Shown piece by piece: positions 10,801 through 22,140 of a stretch of 64,000 nt of DNA. Source of the stretch: Eopsaltria australis (lineage: Eukaryota > Chordata > Aves > Passeriformes > Petroicidae); contig JAVTVJ010001162.1 of NCBI GenBank assembly GCA_034509425.1, forward strand, positions 186,001 through 250,000, read 5' to 3'. The translations under genes were made by a program, and so were the position numbers. The notes under the pieces were generated by a model. It ran no database searches. It worked only from the letters and a program-made list of their open reading frames with translations, and was not told the DNA's origin. Each line of letters begins with the position of its first letter. The stretch's first letter is position 1.

Positions 10801-13800
10801 CTGCTGAATTTCTATTCTTTCATTCCTTGTCGTGTCTCATTCTTTAGGAGGATTAACCCCATGTGTGCTGCTGCCTCCCAGCTCCTGAGGCACCACCAGG
10901 CCCTGACCCAGGGGTGTTGCTATCCTTGCTGAGACCCTCACATTCCCCTCCTACCACCTGCACTGCCCTGATAAGGTTTAAGAATCCTCCTTCTCCTCAA
11001 GAAGGAGCTGCATTTTTGAGGCAGCTTTGGGATTTTACCTGGGATCTCAGAGCTTCCCTGCACTTTGTTGGATTCTGAAGTACCAACCATCTGACCAAGG
11101 CCAGGAAAACTCCCTGAAAGGTCTGGCTTCTGAAACACCACGTCCCTCCTGTCAGTGACCTGTAAGCAAATCTGACTGTTGCACAAGCTCCTCTTGCTGC
11201 ATCAGAGCCCAATAAACCACAACAATGACAAGCAGCAGTTGTAAACCCCAAACAAAACCAATGATGCACAGGTTATGGGGAACCTCAGTCCCCAGAGCTT
11301 TGCACAATCCCCCTTCCATGTGACTTTCTAACCCCCACACTCCCAGCTCGCTCCAGCTGGCCTGACCTTGTCCTGTCCACGCAGTTGTGCCCTGGTTCCT
11401 GCGTGGCACAGGGAAGGTCCAGCCTCTGGCTGTGCCTGCTGACATTTCAGGTGCACTCCAAGACCCAGATTTGAGTCCTCTGACGCTCCCTGCCTGCAAA
11501 TGTGGCTTTGGCTCTTTGCCACTTCTGAAAAATCAAAAACTGGGTCCCAAGAGAACCTCAGGTGGCCAAATCCATTTAAACTGTGGCAAAATAAACTCTC
11601 ATGACTTTCTCTTTGTAAGGTACTCGTTCAATCTCAGGTTAAAAGCTTTTCCAGGGGAACTATGTGAGAACTCTTTTTCCCTCCTTTTCTTGACACAGCT
11701 CTTAATGTGCTGCTTCTCTTCCAGAGCCTGCTGTGCTCTTAGAAGCCTTGTTTCAGGCCAGGTTCACTGAGGCACGGAAACCCTTGAACCTTGATGCTGA
11801 AACGCTTCCTGTAACGGCTGCTGCAGGTGCCCTCCGTGCCTCCCTTTTCCCCAGACACACCTGCACAAACCTCAACCTCCCCTGGCTCTGGGCACCATCC
11901 AGCAGATTGATGAAAGAAAACCTGAGCTGGCTTGGGAAGCAAGAGAGGGATTTCTGCCCAAAATCTGGGTGCGGCACTCACGTGCAAGGGGACACCATCG
12001 GGGTAGCTCTGCTGCAGCTCGGAGGGGAAATAACCATCCATGATGTCCTGCAGGCATTGCTGAAACAACAGGAGAGCTCGTGGTCACACCTCAGACTTTG
12101 TGTTGAGCTCAGGACTGATCTTTCTGCTGGGCTGCTCCTGTCTGTGGTGTTGTGGCCATGCAGAAAGGTCTGCATCAGAGACACAGAACCTCCATCTCTA
12201 AAAATGACTGCACACAGGCAGGCAAGGCTTTAGAGGCACTGTGGGGGTGCAGGTGTGGGGCTGGGCTCCTTTGGAGGACTGAGCTGAGCTCAGAAGCCCT
12301 GTCCCCTTTCCTGGGGCTCCTCTCCTGCCCTCTCCATACCTGCGTGGCTGGGTGCTGGTAGGGCCGGAAGGCTCCGTTGCTGCCCACGATGATCCCATTT
12401 TGGTACAGGGTGAGAGGGAGGGGCTCCAGCCACCTCAGCCGAGCCCCCCGGGGCGTGTGCTCGATCTGAGAAATGCCCTCTCCCACCAGCGAGTTCAAAT
12501 CCTTAATGTGCTCCAGGACCAGATCAAAATCAATCTGGTGTTTGCACACAAGGGCTTCACCTGCGGCAGAGGGATCAGAGTTAGGGGGGAAGGGGGTGCT
12601 GGCCGAGCAGATTTCTCAGCCTGGATCTGAGCTGTGCTTGAGCCCTGGCATTTCTGGGCTGCCTCTGCTTTGCCCTTCACGCGTTTGCAGCGTGTGGTGC
12701 AACCTTTGCTGTGGCTCAGCTCTGCCAGGTCCCCGCGGGCGTGTGCCAAACCACAAGGGCAGGGCAGAGGATGCAGCGAGCTCAGAGCTCCAGAGCAGCT
12801 CCAGGGGCAGCTCGAGGGGCCCACGCCGGGCTCCGGGGCTGGCTGATCCTCTCAGGAGCGCTGTGCTGTCCCTGTGCCGTGCAGGATGAGGAGCTGCACA
12901 GCTTGGATTAACCAGATTGGATCAATGGATCAGGGCACAGGTGCTGAGGAGGTGCCAGTGTAAACAGAGGCAGCTGCCTGCACCAGGGCAGGGCCCCTGC
13001 AAGGATGTTTGTCTGGGTGTTTGAGGGTGGCAGGTTGAAGCAGTAAAAGGTTTGTGACGAGACAGGAATTAAGTCACAAGAGGAAATGAGAAAAGATCGA
13101 AGTTGAGTTAAAGTCCTTGGTTGTTCTGCTTTTTTCATGAGTTGCTAAAGGACAATGCAGAAATACCCTTGAAAAGGGTCAGTGGGCTGAAACCAAAACT
13201 GTTCCTGCTGATCTCCCTCTGCCTCTCCCCTCCTGCATCTCAGGCAAGGTCTAGTCTAATATTTGCACGGTGCTTAGGAAGCAGCATTGGCTCTACAGCC
13301 CAAATAATTCTTTTTCCTGTTACCACTTCCTAGGAAGCCACTGCCAAACCTTGGACCCCAGACAGCAGAGTCAGGTCTCAATTAAACCCTCACGTGGTGG
13401 CTGGGAGGAAAGGCAAACAATACTCTGCTGGAGCCAGGTTTTGTGGGTAAGTCACTACAGCTCCTATGTACACAAAGCACCTGATTCCGTTTTCCACCCA
13501 CTCTGTGTCAATGTTATTGGAGCAATCAAGCCTCAAAATGTGCAGGGTTTGTGAATTCTGCAGGAAACAGCTGCTCTGAGGGCTCCTCCTGACAGGCTGA
13601 GCCATCAGGTTCTCTCCTCTCCCCCCAGAAGGGTATACAAAATGCAGGGATATAAAACTAAACCTGAGCTCCTCTTGGATTGCTCCATGTCTGTGTCCCT
13701 GAGAGGGATTGATGGGAAGATCTTGGTGCAGGATCCCAAATTCTGGAGACCCAAATCCTGAGGTTTTGGTGCTTATCTACTGTCCCTTCTCTGAGCAAGC

Positions 13801-16501
13801 AGTGGCAGCTGGGACAGCAGGTCCAGCCAAGAGTGCTGGTGCTTTACCCGGCTTCCAGAGGCTCCTTGCTGGCAGCTCCCCCTCATCCTGGAGTGATTCT
13901 GTCTCCTCCAGCTGGTCCTGTGGCTCTCCAACCCAAATCAGACCGTAGTCATTCAGGAACCGCTGGAAGAGGAAGGTCAGGTCAGTGTTGGTGACCAGAG
14001 CTTCAGAAAACTGGAAATGAGAGGCTGGAAGGGGTCAGCTGTGGCTGTGAGAGGCAGAGAGGGAGGTGGCAGAGGTTTGTCTTGGCCCTGGCAGACAGAC
14101 AGACTCTGGCAGGGCAGTGATAGCAGCTCTATCAGCAGCAGGGAAAAGGGAGGAGGAAAGATTTGTGATGACAGAGGAACCTCCCAAGACTGCAGGAGCT
14201 GAGTGTTTGGAAATCAGAATGAAGCTTGCAGGAGGCACAGATGTTTGTGTGTAAAAACCTCCTCGTGCCCTGCTGCTCACATCCAACCTGCTCCTTCTTT
14301 TCAGAGGTGAAGGGTTGTGATGATCAAAGGCCGAACTGGGACTGCAGTGATCTCAGACCAAGGGAGCAGCTGGCTCAGGGCAAGCAGAGCGGCCTCACCT
14401 CCATCTCCCAGACCTGGCTCTGCAGCTGAAGGCACCTCATCTCCAGTTCTCCTCTGGTGGATGGGTCAGGAGCATCTGCAAGAGAGGACCTGGTGTTTCT
14501 GGGTAGATCCTCAAAGCAGAGCTGTGGATCACCTGTGGCACACCTGCCCATGCTCAGTGAACTCACACCCGTGGGACACAGGGGCTGAAGGTGACAATTC
14601 AGCCTGCAGTGGTTTGATAAGGCTGACAGATTAAGAGATAGCTGTGAACAACCCTGGGAAGTTTTGTGCTGCAGGAGCTGATGTGAGTGCTGCTGCTGGC
14701 AATCCACAGTGGGAATTGCTGGGCAATCCCTCAGCCTTGAGGAGCCCAGAATGAGCAGGTGTCCACTAAAGCTGGATCCTGAAATCTTGGCTGGATGGCA
14801 GCACAGTGCACGAGGAGGTACGGACCACATGTCTGTGGTTTCACAGACGCATCTCTGTTATGTGCTCAGGAAATGGAGAACTCACCACAGCTCTGCACAA
14901 GACAGAGCTGTTCAGCCCTGCAGGAAACCTGTGTGGGCTCCAGCTGGGGCTGGAAAAGCTGCTGGATTCCAGGGAACTGAATGGGGGGAAAGACCTCCAG
15001 TGACTCAGTGAAAGCTGGGTTCAATTCAGTCAGGCTGGACCTGGAATCCTGTGAGAAACCCCAAGCTGGTTTTTGGTTTCTCTCAGCTGCCAGGAGCTGC
15101 TTTCCTGCCTGTTTGAACTCTGCAGAATTTACTGTTCTTTGGTTTTCTGACCATCCTCGGGTGTCTGTGGTCGGCTTCACACCCATGGAAACTCAGAAAT
15201 TCAGAGGAAATAGGTCAGGAAATGATGTTTTGCAGAGCAGCAGAGCAGCACACACACGTTAAAGTGCAGCTCTGCTTTGGGAAATGGTCCCTCTGTGACC
15301 TCTCACCAAGGAGGCTCCAGGGTTTTGGAGCTCAGAGAGGTCCCCAAAGCTCCTCTGTTGCCCTCCCCAGAGCTCCCAAAGGTGGAACAACTTTTACCTT
15401 CTCCTTTCTGAAGAGTCTTTATCTTCTCCTCGAGCTCAGCAATCCTGCTGTCCTTCAGGGGCAGAACAAATGACCTGGGTCAGCTCCGGGGCCTCGGCTC
15501 CTCCAGGCACACTTTGCACAATTAGTCCTGGCTGGGGCAATTAGTGAGGCTGGTGCAGGCCCTCTCACCACACCCAGGACAGGCCAAAGGGTCAGAAGGG
15601 CTGAGTCACCTCACAAACACCTTCATTAGACTCAAAAGAGGGGTGGGATGAACAGGGACCTGCAGGAATAGGTGACCCATCTCCTCATCCTCCCTGTTCC
15701 TGCTCAGACCTGCAGGGAGGGGCTGGTCTAGAAGTGAAGCCAGCACCTCTGCAGCCACTTCTTAAAGAAAAAAACCCCAATCCAAACTTAAAAAGGTATT
15801 TATTCTCAGCTTTTAAAGGGTATTTACTCTATTCAGTGATGCAGAGAGGGCTGCTCCAGGGTGACTCTGCTGTGTGAGCAACTGCTGCTCCAGAAAACAA
15901 AAGGGGGAATGCACCACCAGAAAAATATATAAATCCTGAAGCCAAAGAGCTGCTGATCTGAGAGCCAGGGTGCTGAGAGCCACTGCTGCAAGGAGTCCCA
16001 GCAGGGACTGTCCCCTCTGCCACCCCAAGGCCTGCTCCCACTGCTCTGGGGCTTTGCAAAGGGCTCGTTTGGGTAATTAACAGCAGGCCACAGATGAACC
16101 TCTGAGGCCTGAGAGGTGGAGCTGCTGTGGCAGGACCCAGAGCAGGCTCAGCACGAGGCTGGCTCTTACCTTCAGCTGGATTTCTTGTGCCTGTTTCTCT
16201 ATTTTCTGTTCCAACAGAGATATTTTCTCCGTCAGAGAGGACGTGAGCTCCAGGCCAGCCTGAGCTGCACCTGAAAACACAAATTCCTGTTACCTGTGAG
16301 CAGGACTGGGGTGCACAGGGACCCCACAGCAGAATCCCTGCTCTGCCTCAGCAGCGAGGAATTTTTGGGCAGAAATCCCTTGGCTCCTGGTGCCACCAAC
16401 TCTGTGTGTGTGAGAGGGGCCACAGGAATGGGTCTGGCCTGGGGTGTCACCAAAATCCTGCTGGCCCAGAACCCCAAATCACAAGGGGCTTTACCCTCCA
16501 T
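7858..16501 (-). CDS. UBXN11: UBXN11 (UBX domain protein 11 / socius)
   Basis: SEP- and UBX-domain protein; mammalian UBXN11 (socius) binds Rnd GTPases, and UBX domains usually dock on p97/VCP. Coding exons in transcription order: 16501-16495, 16270-16170, 15452-15398, 14475-14399, 14010-13848, 12560-12340, 12059-11982, 11159-11084, 9977-9877, 9671-9604, 8892-8746, 8065-7858 (stop TGA at 7860-7858). All phases agree, giving about 433 aa. Residues about 8-80: coiled coil (SLTEKISLLEQKIEKQ). About 121: RFLNDYGLIWVGEP, as in human. About 184-258: SEP domain (LTLYQNGIIV ... YPDGVPLHVTDRRDV). About 317-400: UBX fold (GEQTYELRMLLTDTIGDLR ... ECGLVPRASLLLRGRG). The tail carries two QEGTG units instead of the long Gly/Pro repeat of the human protein. 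Exon 9604-9671 could instead end at 9598, since the donor is duplicated (+6 bp, in frame). The start codon is uncertain: see the exon at 17409-17422. Confidence 0.88.
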
Positions 16502-17408
16502 GCTCTTTTCCAGTGCTGTCCCCTGGAGCAGGAGTGGAGGGGCCCTGCAGGGATTCCCTGTCCTAGGAGGCAGCCTGGCATCTCCTGGGAAAGGGAGAGA
16601 ACAGGTCAGTGTTTGGACACAGCTCCTCCAACAGCAGCTAAAGAAATATCAGGGTTGTGCTGAGGGGAAGGGAGGGCAGGGGGGAGCGGGTGGTCCCCAA
16701 TCCCATCAGTATTCCCAAATTTCGGAGTGTGTGGGCTCTCCTTGGGAGCCAGGACCTTGGGAAGGGACACAAAGCCACAAAGTGGAGCTTGCAGGAAGAG
16801 ACCACAACGCTTGTACAGAGGGGCAGAACAGAAGCAGCAAACTTCTCTGGGAGCAAAAGGAGAGTTTTTCCTCTGAAATCGAGTAGGGAGGATGTGACCT
16901 TAAAGGCAACTGTAAAAATAGATCGTGGGCTGGGGCTGGGTGAGGATGTAGAAATGTCTTGTTACTTGTCTGGTTTTGGACACTTGCAGGGGAGAGAGAG
17001 CTGCATCTGTTGTGGGGAAGGGTAAGAAAAGCCTGACCTTGGACAGCTCTGCCCTTTAAAATAAGAGGGGATAACATATAGAATAAAGCACAGCTGCATT
17101 AACTTTGGGGGCGTTTGCTTTGGGGATTTTTTTCTAAATATAATTGAAAAACCTGTCCAAAAATTCCCAAAGTGTCCATTTTTGTGATCAGCCCATCCTC
17201 CCGGTCCATCCACCCTCGTTTTCCGGGCACAATGGGCAGTTTGAGGGATGGGGGGGCAAGAAGGGGCTCACAATAACCAGGGGGTGACTGGGGGGCTGAC
17301 AGGGCTGGCAGCTCCAGGCGTGTTGGGGGGACTCTCGTGGGGGGATCCCCGGGATTTGGGGGGGTCCGGACCTGGGGGGGTCCCCGCCCTCCCCGAACCC
17401 TCACTCAC

Positions 17409-17422
17409 CCCCCCGCCGCCAT
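17409..17422 (-). other. UBXN11: Probable UBXN11 exon 1 with candidate start codon
   Basis: On the minus strand AAACAAGATGGCGGCGGG runs into a perfect donor GTGAGT. The ATG has A at -3 and G at +4. The exon would code for M-A-A-G-G and end in phase 2. If spliced to an acceptor CCCTGCAG just upstream of the 16501 exon it stays in frame (about 18 extra codons before Met at 16501). If spliced to the stronger acceptor CCTGCTCCAG the frame breaks and translation must start at 16501. Sequence alone does not decide. Confidence 0.5.
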
Positions 17423-17530
17423 CTTGTTTACGGCCGGTTGCCACGGCGACGCGGGGCGGCTGCGATTGGCCCTGCGCGGGTCACGTGGTGGGCGCGATGG
17501 TCCCGGGAACTACAATTCCCAACATGCACC
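17423..17530 (-). promoter_or_regulatory. UBXN11: UBXN11 promoter: CCAAT box, CACGTG E-box, ZNF143 site
   Basis: Short CpG-rich TATA-less segment directly upstream of exon 1. It holds a CCAATC box on the minus strand (GATTGG at 17464-17469), the E-box CACGTG at 17482-17487, and ACTACAATTCCCAACATGCA at 17509-17528, one base away from the classical ZNF143/Staf composite motif (ACTACAATTCCCAGCATGC). This combination is typical of housekeeping promoters. Confidence 0.7.
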
Positions 17531-17883
17531 GGGCTCGTTCTCCCGGGATGGGGGGACCGGGACAGAACCGGGACAGGACCGGGAGTGGGTCCCGTTTTCC
17601 TCCTCAGCCGCCCTCCGCACATTCTCTGCCCCCGCTCGTACACACCAGCCTGGCCTGAGGCACCTCACGCCGTGCAGCTCCTCCCGGTTCTCTCCCCTGG
17701 GCACCACTCTTGGCCTCGCTGATGCCCTGAACCCCACCCAGCACTTGTCACCATCCCAGCAGCCTTCCCTGGGTGTCCCCCAACCCCCTGGTGCTCCTGT
17801 GCCACTGTCCAGGAGCTCGGCCTTGCTAGCTGGAGATGAGCTGGACAGGCCGATTATCCCCCCAGTTTCACCTCCTTTGATGG

Positions 17884-18050
17884 GGTGTTCAAGAACCACA
17901 GACTGCTTTGGCCTCGAGGAACCTCAAAGCTCATCCCCTCCCACCCCTGCCATGGCAGGGACACCTTCCACTGTCCTAGGTTGTTCCAAACCCTGTCCAA
18001 CCCAGCCTTGGATGCTTCCAGGGATGTTGGCTGTGCTTGAGAAACTTCTG
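17884..18050 (-). mobile_element. CR1 LINE 3' fragment
   Basis: Reads, in reverse-complement orientation, the familiar avian CR1 3' region: 'tggcagggacacc' then 'gttccaaaccctgtccaaccc' (split here: GTTCCAAACCCTGTCC / AACCCAGCCTTGGATGC), 'ttccagggatg'. About 165 bp, diverged, no coding capacity. Inserted between the UBXN11 promoter and the CD52-like gene. Confidence 0.75.
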
Positions 18051-18876
18051 TTTTAACTTGGCCAAAGAGCAAAACCGAGCTAAATTTGGTGAAGTTTTTC
18101 TGCCTCAGCTCTGGGCGGAAGCTGGCAGGGAGCTCACCACGATGTGCTTCGCCAGCACAAACCCAGACAGCAGGTGCGTGTTCTCGGCACGTTCCAGTGA
18201 CTTTATTCATTTCAAACCATCTTCAAACAAGCAGATCCCTTCTGTTTCCTGCTGCTGCAGGGCGAGGGAGCTCAGAGATCTGCTGTGAGATGGGTTTGGG
18301 GGTTAAAGGAAGCATTTCCCTGATCCATGACTTGGCTCTGTAGCTGAAATCCCAAGGGACACCTTGGCTCCAGCTCCACCTGGAGTCGCAGGGAAGGAGG
18401 TTTGTTCCTTCCAAGCTCGGCCGCAATTTGCAAACCCTCCCAGCGATCCAGAAAGGGTTTCGGCCACTCTCAGTCCTTGGTGGATGTGAGGACAGAGTCT
18501 CCAGGGAGAAGCGGAGCCTGAGGGGTTTCACCCTTTCCTTGAACTTTTTCTTTGGGCGTGCCCTGTTGCTTCTATTTACACACTTGCCAAAAATCCCCCC
18601 CTGCAAAAAGCTCCCCCTTTTTATCTGTTTCTGCGCTGGTTCCAGCCACGTTTATCATCCTGCGTTCATCCCTTTACATCCTTTTATCTTATTTAGCCAG
18701 TTAGTCCTTAAGCTCTATTCAGCAGCTCCGGGAGAGCCGAAAATTTCGATATTCTGTTACTTTATCACTGTCACACCACGGAGCAGGGAGCGGGAGCTGC
18801 TCTCGTGCCAGGGGATGTAGAGAAACAGCTCCAGGGGCCGGACATCCCCGCACCACTTTCCTCCCAGCGCAGGCAG
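18051..18876. other. Non-coding stretch between CR1 fragment and CD52-like promoter
   Basis: No open frame with coding character, no RNA gene and no repeat that I recognise. Confidence 0.4.
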
Positions 18877-19023
18877 CACACGCCACTTCCCCAAAGTGCC
18901 CCGTGCCGCGGGGGTTTGGGGAAGGGAGGTGCGATTGGTGCGCCCCTGCCACCGCCGCTCTTAAAAGACTCGAAGCAGAGGAAGTGTCCCGGCAAGTGTC
19001 GCAGCACCCGCGCAGCCCCGGCC
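18877..19023 (+). promoter_or_regulatory. CD52-like gene promoter with ETS/PU.1-type sites
   Basis: CACTTCC at 18884-18890 and AGAGGAAGTG at 18977-18986 are ETS motifs, the second a good PU.1 box. TTAAAAG at 18961-18967 could serve as a weak TATA element, which would put the start near 18990 and give a 5'UTR of about 35 bp. PU.1-type sites fit expression in leukocytes, as known for mammalian CD52; that link is inference. Confidence 0.5.
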
Positions 19024-20491
19024 ATGCCGCCCCTGCAGCGCGCCCGCCCGCTCCTGCTGCTCGCCCTGCTCGGCCTCTGCCTGGTAAGGACACGGCCCTG
19101 GGCTCTGCCCGGGGATGGGGAGGGTTCCAACAGGGAAGAGAAATTCTGCTTTCACCTGAAAAACTCCCTTTTTGGTTTTCTCTGTGACTTTCACCGCTGC
19201 GATCTTACCAAGAGCTTTGTGCTGCGGTCTGCGAGGTCCGAACTCTTCCATAGGGTGCTTTTTGAAAGCGTTTCTTTAACTTGAGAGTACCACTCGCATC
19301 TCTAACCCTCACACCGAGCTCTCCAGCCCATCCTGCAGCCTCTCCTCTGCCTGCAGCAGGGATGCTGAGCTGGACACACGCCTGTGGTTTCCTCTCTTCT
19401 CTCCCCACTGGATGCTATTTTCCTTCCTGCTGGGGGGCTCCACGGGGGCTCGGTCCGAGAGCCGTGCTGAGGGATGTCGGGTCTCCAACCGGCACTTTTG
19501 GGGAGCACGATGCACCTTGGGGCAGCTTTTGGGATGATCTTTTTTTTCCCTACAATATGTTATAACGGGGCCAGATCTGTCTGTGCTTATTTCGCTCGTG
19601 AAGTTCCACACAGCTGCGACCTGCTGCTGGCTCCACATGGTGCATTTACATTTCGGGATTGCCCCTCTGCAAAGCAGCCAGAAAGGACAAGAGTGTGGCG
19701 AAGGGTTCTGGGCCCCGTTCCTGGTCCTTTCCCATCCCGGGAGGGACCCTGCGGAGGGGTGTCAGACCGCGTGTTTCACAGCGGGGAACGGCATGACTTT
19801 TCCAGCAGCCAGGGCAGTGTGAGAGAGGGAAGGAAACTGCTCTGCAATCGCCGTCCCGGCTGCGCTGCATTTCGCACACCGACTGCAATCTCCGTGTTTG
19901 CAGCAGCCCGGGCTCGGGGGTCCCTCCTGCCCCTGCCCCTCGCTTCCAGCACGGGCGTTTCCCACACCGCACCTCCTCTTCTGCCGCAGGGTCCTGGCCC
20001 CACACCTTCTCACCACTTCCTCACTGCAGCCGGAGGAGCAGAGACCGCTCCCCGGCTTCCACTTCCCCCCTAATTTCTGAAAACCCCCCGGTTAGACCCA
20101 GGGTAGCTATCCCAGGGAGAGCTCACTTCCCTCCCTGCGCTGGGGCAAGCCCAAAGCCGAGTCTGAGTGCGAAGGGGAACCTGCCAGGGGACGCGAGGCT
20201 GTTTGTCCTGCCTGGGGCGGGGCAGGGTGGGCACTGGAGAGCCCGTGGCTCCATGGGCTGAGGGGTCTCAGGGCTGTCACCGCCGTGCTGCCGTCGGGAG
20301 GGATGTCTGAAGCTCGTTTTCTTTTCCAGTGCCTCGGCCAGGCGAAGGATGCTCCGAAAGAGACCCCGGTTGCTGTCCCGAGCAACGTCACGGTCAGCAC
20401 CAGCCTGAGCCCGAGCCCGCCGTGCGCCAGCCCCCCGCTCGTCTCCATCGCGCTGGGGATGCTCGCAGCGCTCCTCCTGCATCTGGGCTGA
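19024..20491 (+). CDS. CD52: CD52-like GPI-anchored glycopeptide (73 aa)
   Basis: Two exons: 19024-19083 (20 codons, then donor GTAAGG) and 20330-20491 (acceptor CTTTTCCAG, 53 codons plus TGA). Residues 1-25 are a clear signal peptide (MPPLQRAR, then a run of L/A ending LCLGQA). Residues about 26-56 are a short polar, Ser/Pro/Thr-rich mature peptide with one N-glycosylation sequon N39-V-T. Residues 57-73 (LVSIALGMLAALLLHLG) are a hydrophobic tail with no cytoplasmic residues, preceded by small residues (C-A-S), which is the layout of a GPI-attachment signal. Mammalian CD52 is likewise a tiny two-exon gene with signal, one N-glycan and GPI tail, and lies between UBXN11 and CRYBG2. The sequence itself has little alignable identity with mammalian CD52, so the name rests on position and design. 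Alternative: an unrelated small GPI protein. Confidence 0.72.
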
Positions 20492-20678
20492 GCGGGACGG
20501 GGGTCCCGGCCTCCCCCGTCCCGCCGGAGCCCCGAGAAACCCCTCCCCAGGACGGCATCCCCCGCCCCGGCACCACCGAGGACCCGCCAGCGCCACGGCG
20601 CCGCTCCCGTTCCTGCCGCCCTCCGCTCCCCTCGTGCCCCCGGCCACGGAGTGAGCCCCCGGCCCTGGGGAGCGGAGC

Positions 20679-20684
20679 AATAAA
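20679..20684 (+). terminator. Poly(A) signal of CD52-like gene
   Basis: AATAAA 188 bp after the stop codon, the only canonical signal before the next promoter. The 3'UTR is therefore about 200-215 bp. Confidence 0.75.
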
Positions 20685-20932
20685 CGCGCTGGAGCCGAGA
20701 CTCGGGCTCGTCTCCGCGTTCTCCCGGTTCGGCACCGGGGCTGACGGGGGTGGGGGCGCAGCACCGGCCGCTCACCCGGGGCTTCAACCCGCGGGGCCGG
20801 AGGGGCCAGGCCCGGGCCGAGGGGGGAGAACGGGACCGGGAGCCCCGAGCGTCCCTCAGGGCACGGGCGGGACCCCTGCGCGTTCCCCTCAGGCCGGGCG
20901 GGACACCCCGTGCAACCCGCGCGCAGCTCCGG

Positions 20933-21050
20933 CCAATCCCGCGGCGGGGGCTGCTGCTCCCCGCCAATCCGGCTCCGCCAGCTCCCGCCCTCAGCCAATC
21001 ACAGCCCGGCGGAGTTTATATAAAGCCATGGGACCACCCACCCCTCTTCC
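20933..21050 (+). promoter_or_regulatory. Orphan promoter: three CCAAT boxes at 31-bp spacing plus TATA box
   Basis: CCAAT at 20933-20937, 20964-20968 and 20995-20999, exactly 31 bp apart each time, followed by TATATAAA at 21017-21024 inside the palindrome TTTATATAAA (21015-21024). Multiple NF-Y boxes about three helical turns apart next to a TATA box are a strong core-promoter arrangement, predicting initiation near 21045-21055 on the plus strand. I find no plausible open reading frame or known gene downstream before the end of CRYBG2. Confidence 0.55.
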
Positions 21051-22140
21051 TGTGAGGTGCGGCCGCGGCTCGGAGCGGAGCTCGGCCGTGCTGGGGGCTC
21101 CGCGATACTGAGGGAGTTTCGCTTTCTTCAGCGTCCCTTCCTGCCGGGCTGATCTTAACTTTTGAGACCCTCGTGTGGCTGCCTGTCCTCCTGCCCAAAC
21201 GGGTCTTAGGGCAATGTGAGACACGTAAAAGATGGGCTGAAGGCCGCGGCAGTCCCCAGCCGGCTGGACGCGCCTGATGTCACCTGGCGCAGCCCAGGCT
21301 GCCACCGCCGCTCCCTGCGAGGGTGATGAGTTGTCGCTGCCCCCATGCAGGGACTCCCCAGACCAGGCTGTCCCCAGCAGCGAGGACAGAGGCGCTTGTT
21401 GTCCCCGTTTGCCGCCCCGTGTCCCCCGGCTCTGAGTCACATCCCCGGGGAGCTCCTGCCCTCCACCCAGGTGGGCGAAACCTCTGGAGTACGAGTGACC
21501 TGAGCCATGAGGCAGCCCTGCATTAGGGACAGGGAGCGCTGCTGGCTCTGAGCTCGGCCCCGCGACAGGGACCCCCCAAAGGCCACGGGCTGGGGTCCCC
21601 CTGAGCTGGAGCTGGGGGTCCCGCAGCCCCCGGTGCTCCCAGGGCACGGCTGGGCCGGTGCCTCCCACCGCAGACTCCCCAGGCGCTGCCTGTGCCCGTG
21701 GGCACTAGAGGGCACTGGGATCCCGTCCTGGCACCGGGAGCAGCCTGGGGCTGACAGGGACACGGCGCTGGGCTGGGGGGCACTGCGAGGACAACGACAA
21801 GGACACCAGCCAGAGCTGGCCCAGACAAGCAGGGCTGTATCTTACACACGTACATAAATACAGTTCGGGGGGAGGAAATGCTTGTGGGGAGGGGCTCTGC
21901 TGCTCTCCAGAGGGTCCCACAGTGATTGTGTCCATGGGATCTTTCATGGACCGTGTTCAGGCCTCCTCGGGAGGGAGGTGGCGTGGTTCCCCCGTGATGG
22001 AGAGGTTGATGGGCATCCTTCACACCAGCATTTGGGTCAGAGGTACTTGGGGTGCAGCGTGGGTGGGATCTGAGGCCTCCTGTTCCGATGTGGGGATGCT
22101 GCCAGGGTGTCCCCATCCTGCCCCGTGGCACCTCTGCCCC
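21051..22140. other. Region downstream of orphan promoter; presumed CRYBG2 3'UTR on the minus strand
   Basis: No coding region supported on either strand. The minus strand directly after the CRYBG2 stop (22140 downward) must hold its 3'UTR, but I see no canonical AATAAA on the minus strand here; only TATAAA within 21015-21024 or non-canonical signals are available. A GTGATGA at about 21323 and CTGA at about 21432 do not form a credible C/D snoRNA. Confidence 0.4.

Noticed and set aside
20107..20998. Two long minus-strand open frames (286 and 291 codons) opposite the CD52-like exon 2
   Set aside because: Both frames of the same GC-rich strand are open at once and give Arg/Pro/Gly-rich products without domain or conserved start; shadows.
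21322..21435. RTGATGA ... CTGA pair suggesting a C/D-box snoRNA after the orphan promoter
   Set aside because: About 110 bp apart, no terminal stem, no internal C'/D' boxes.
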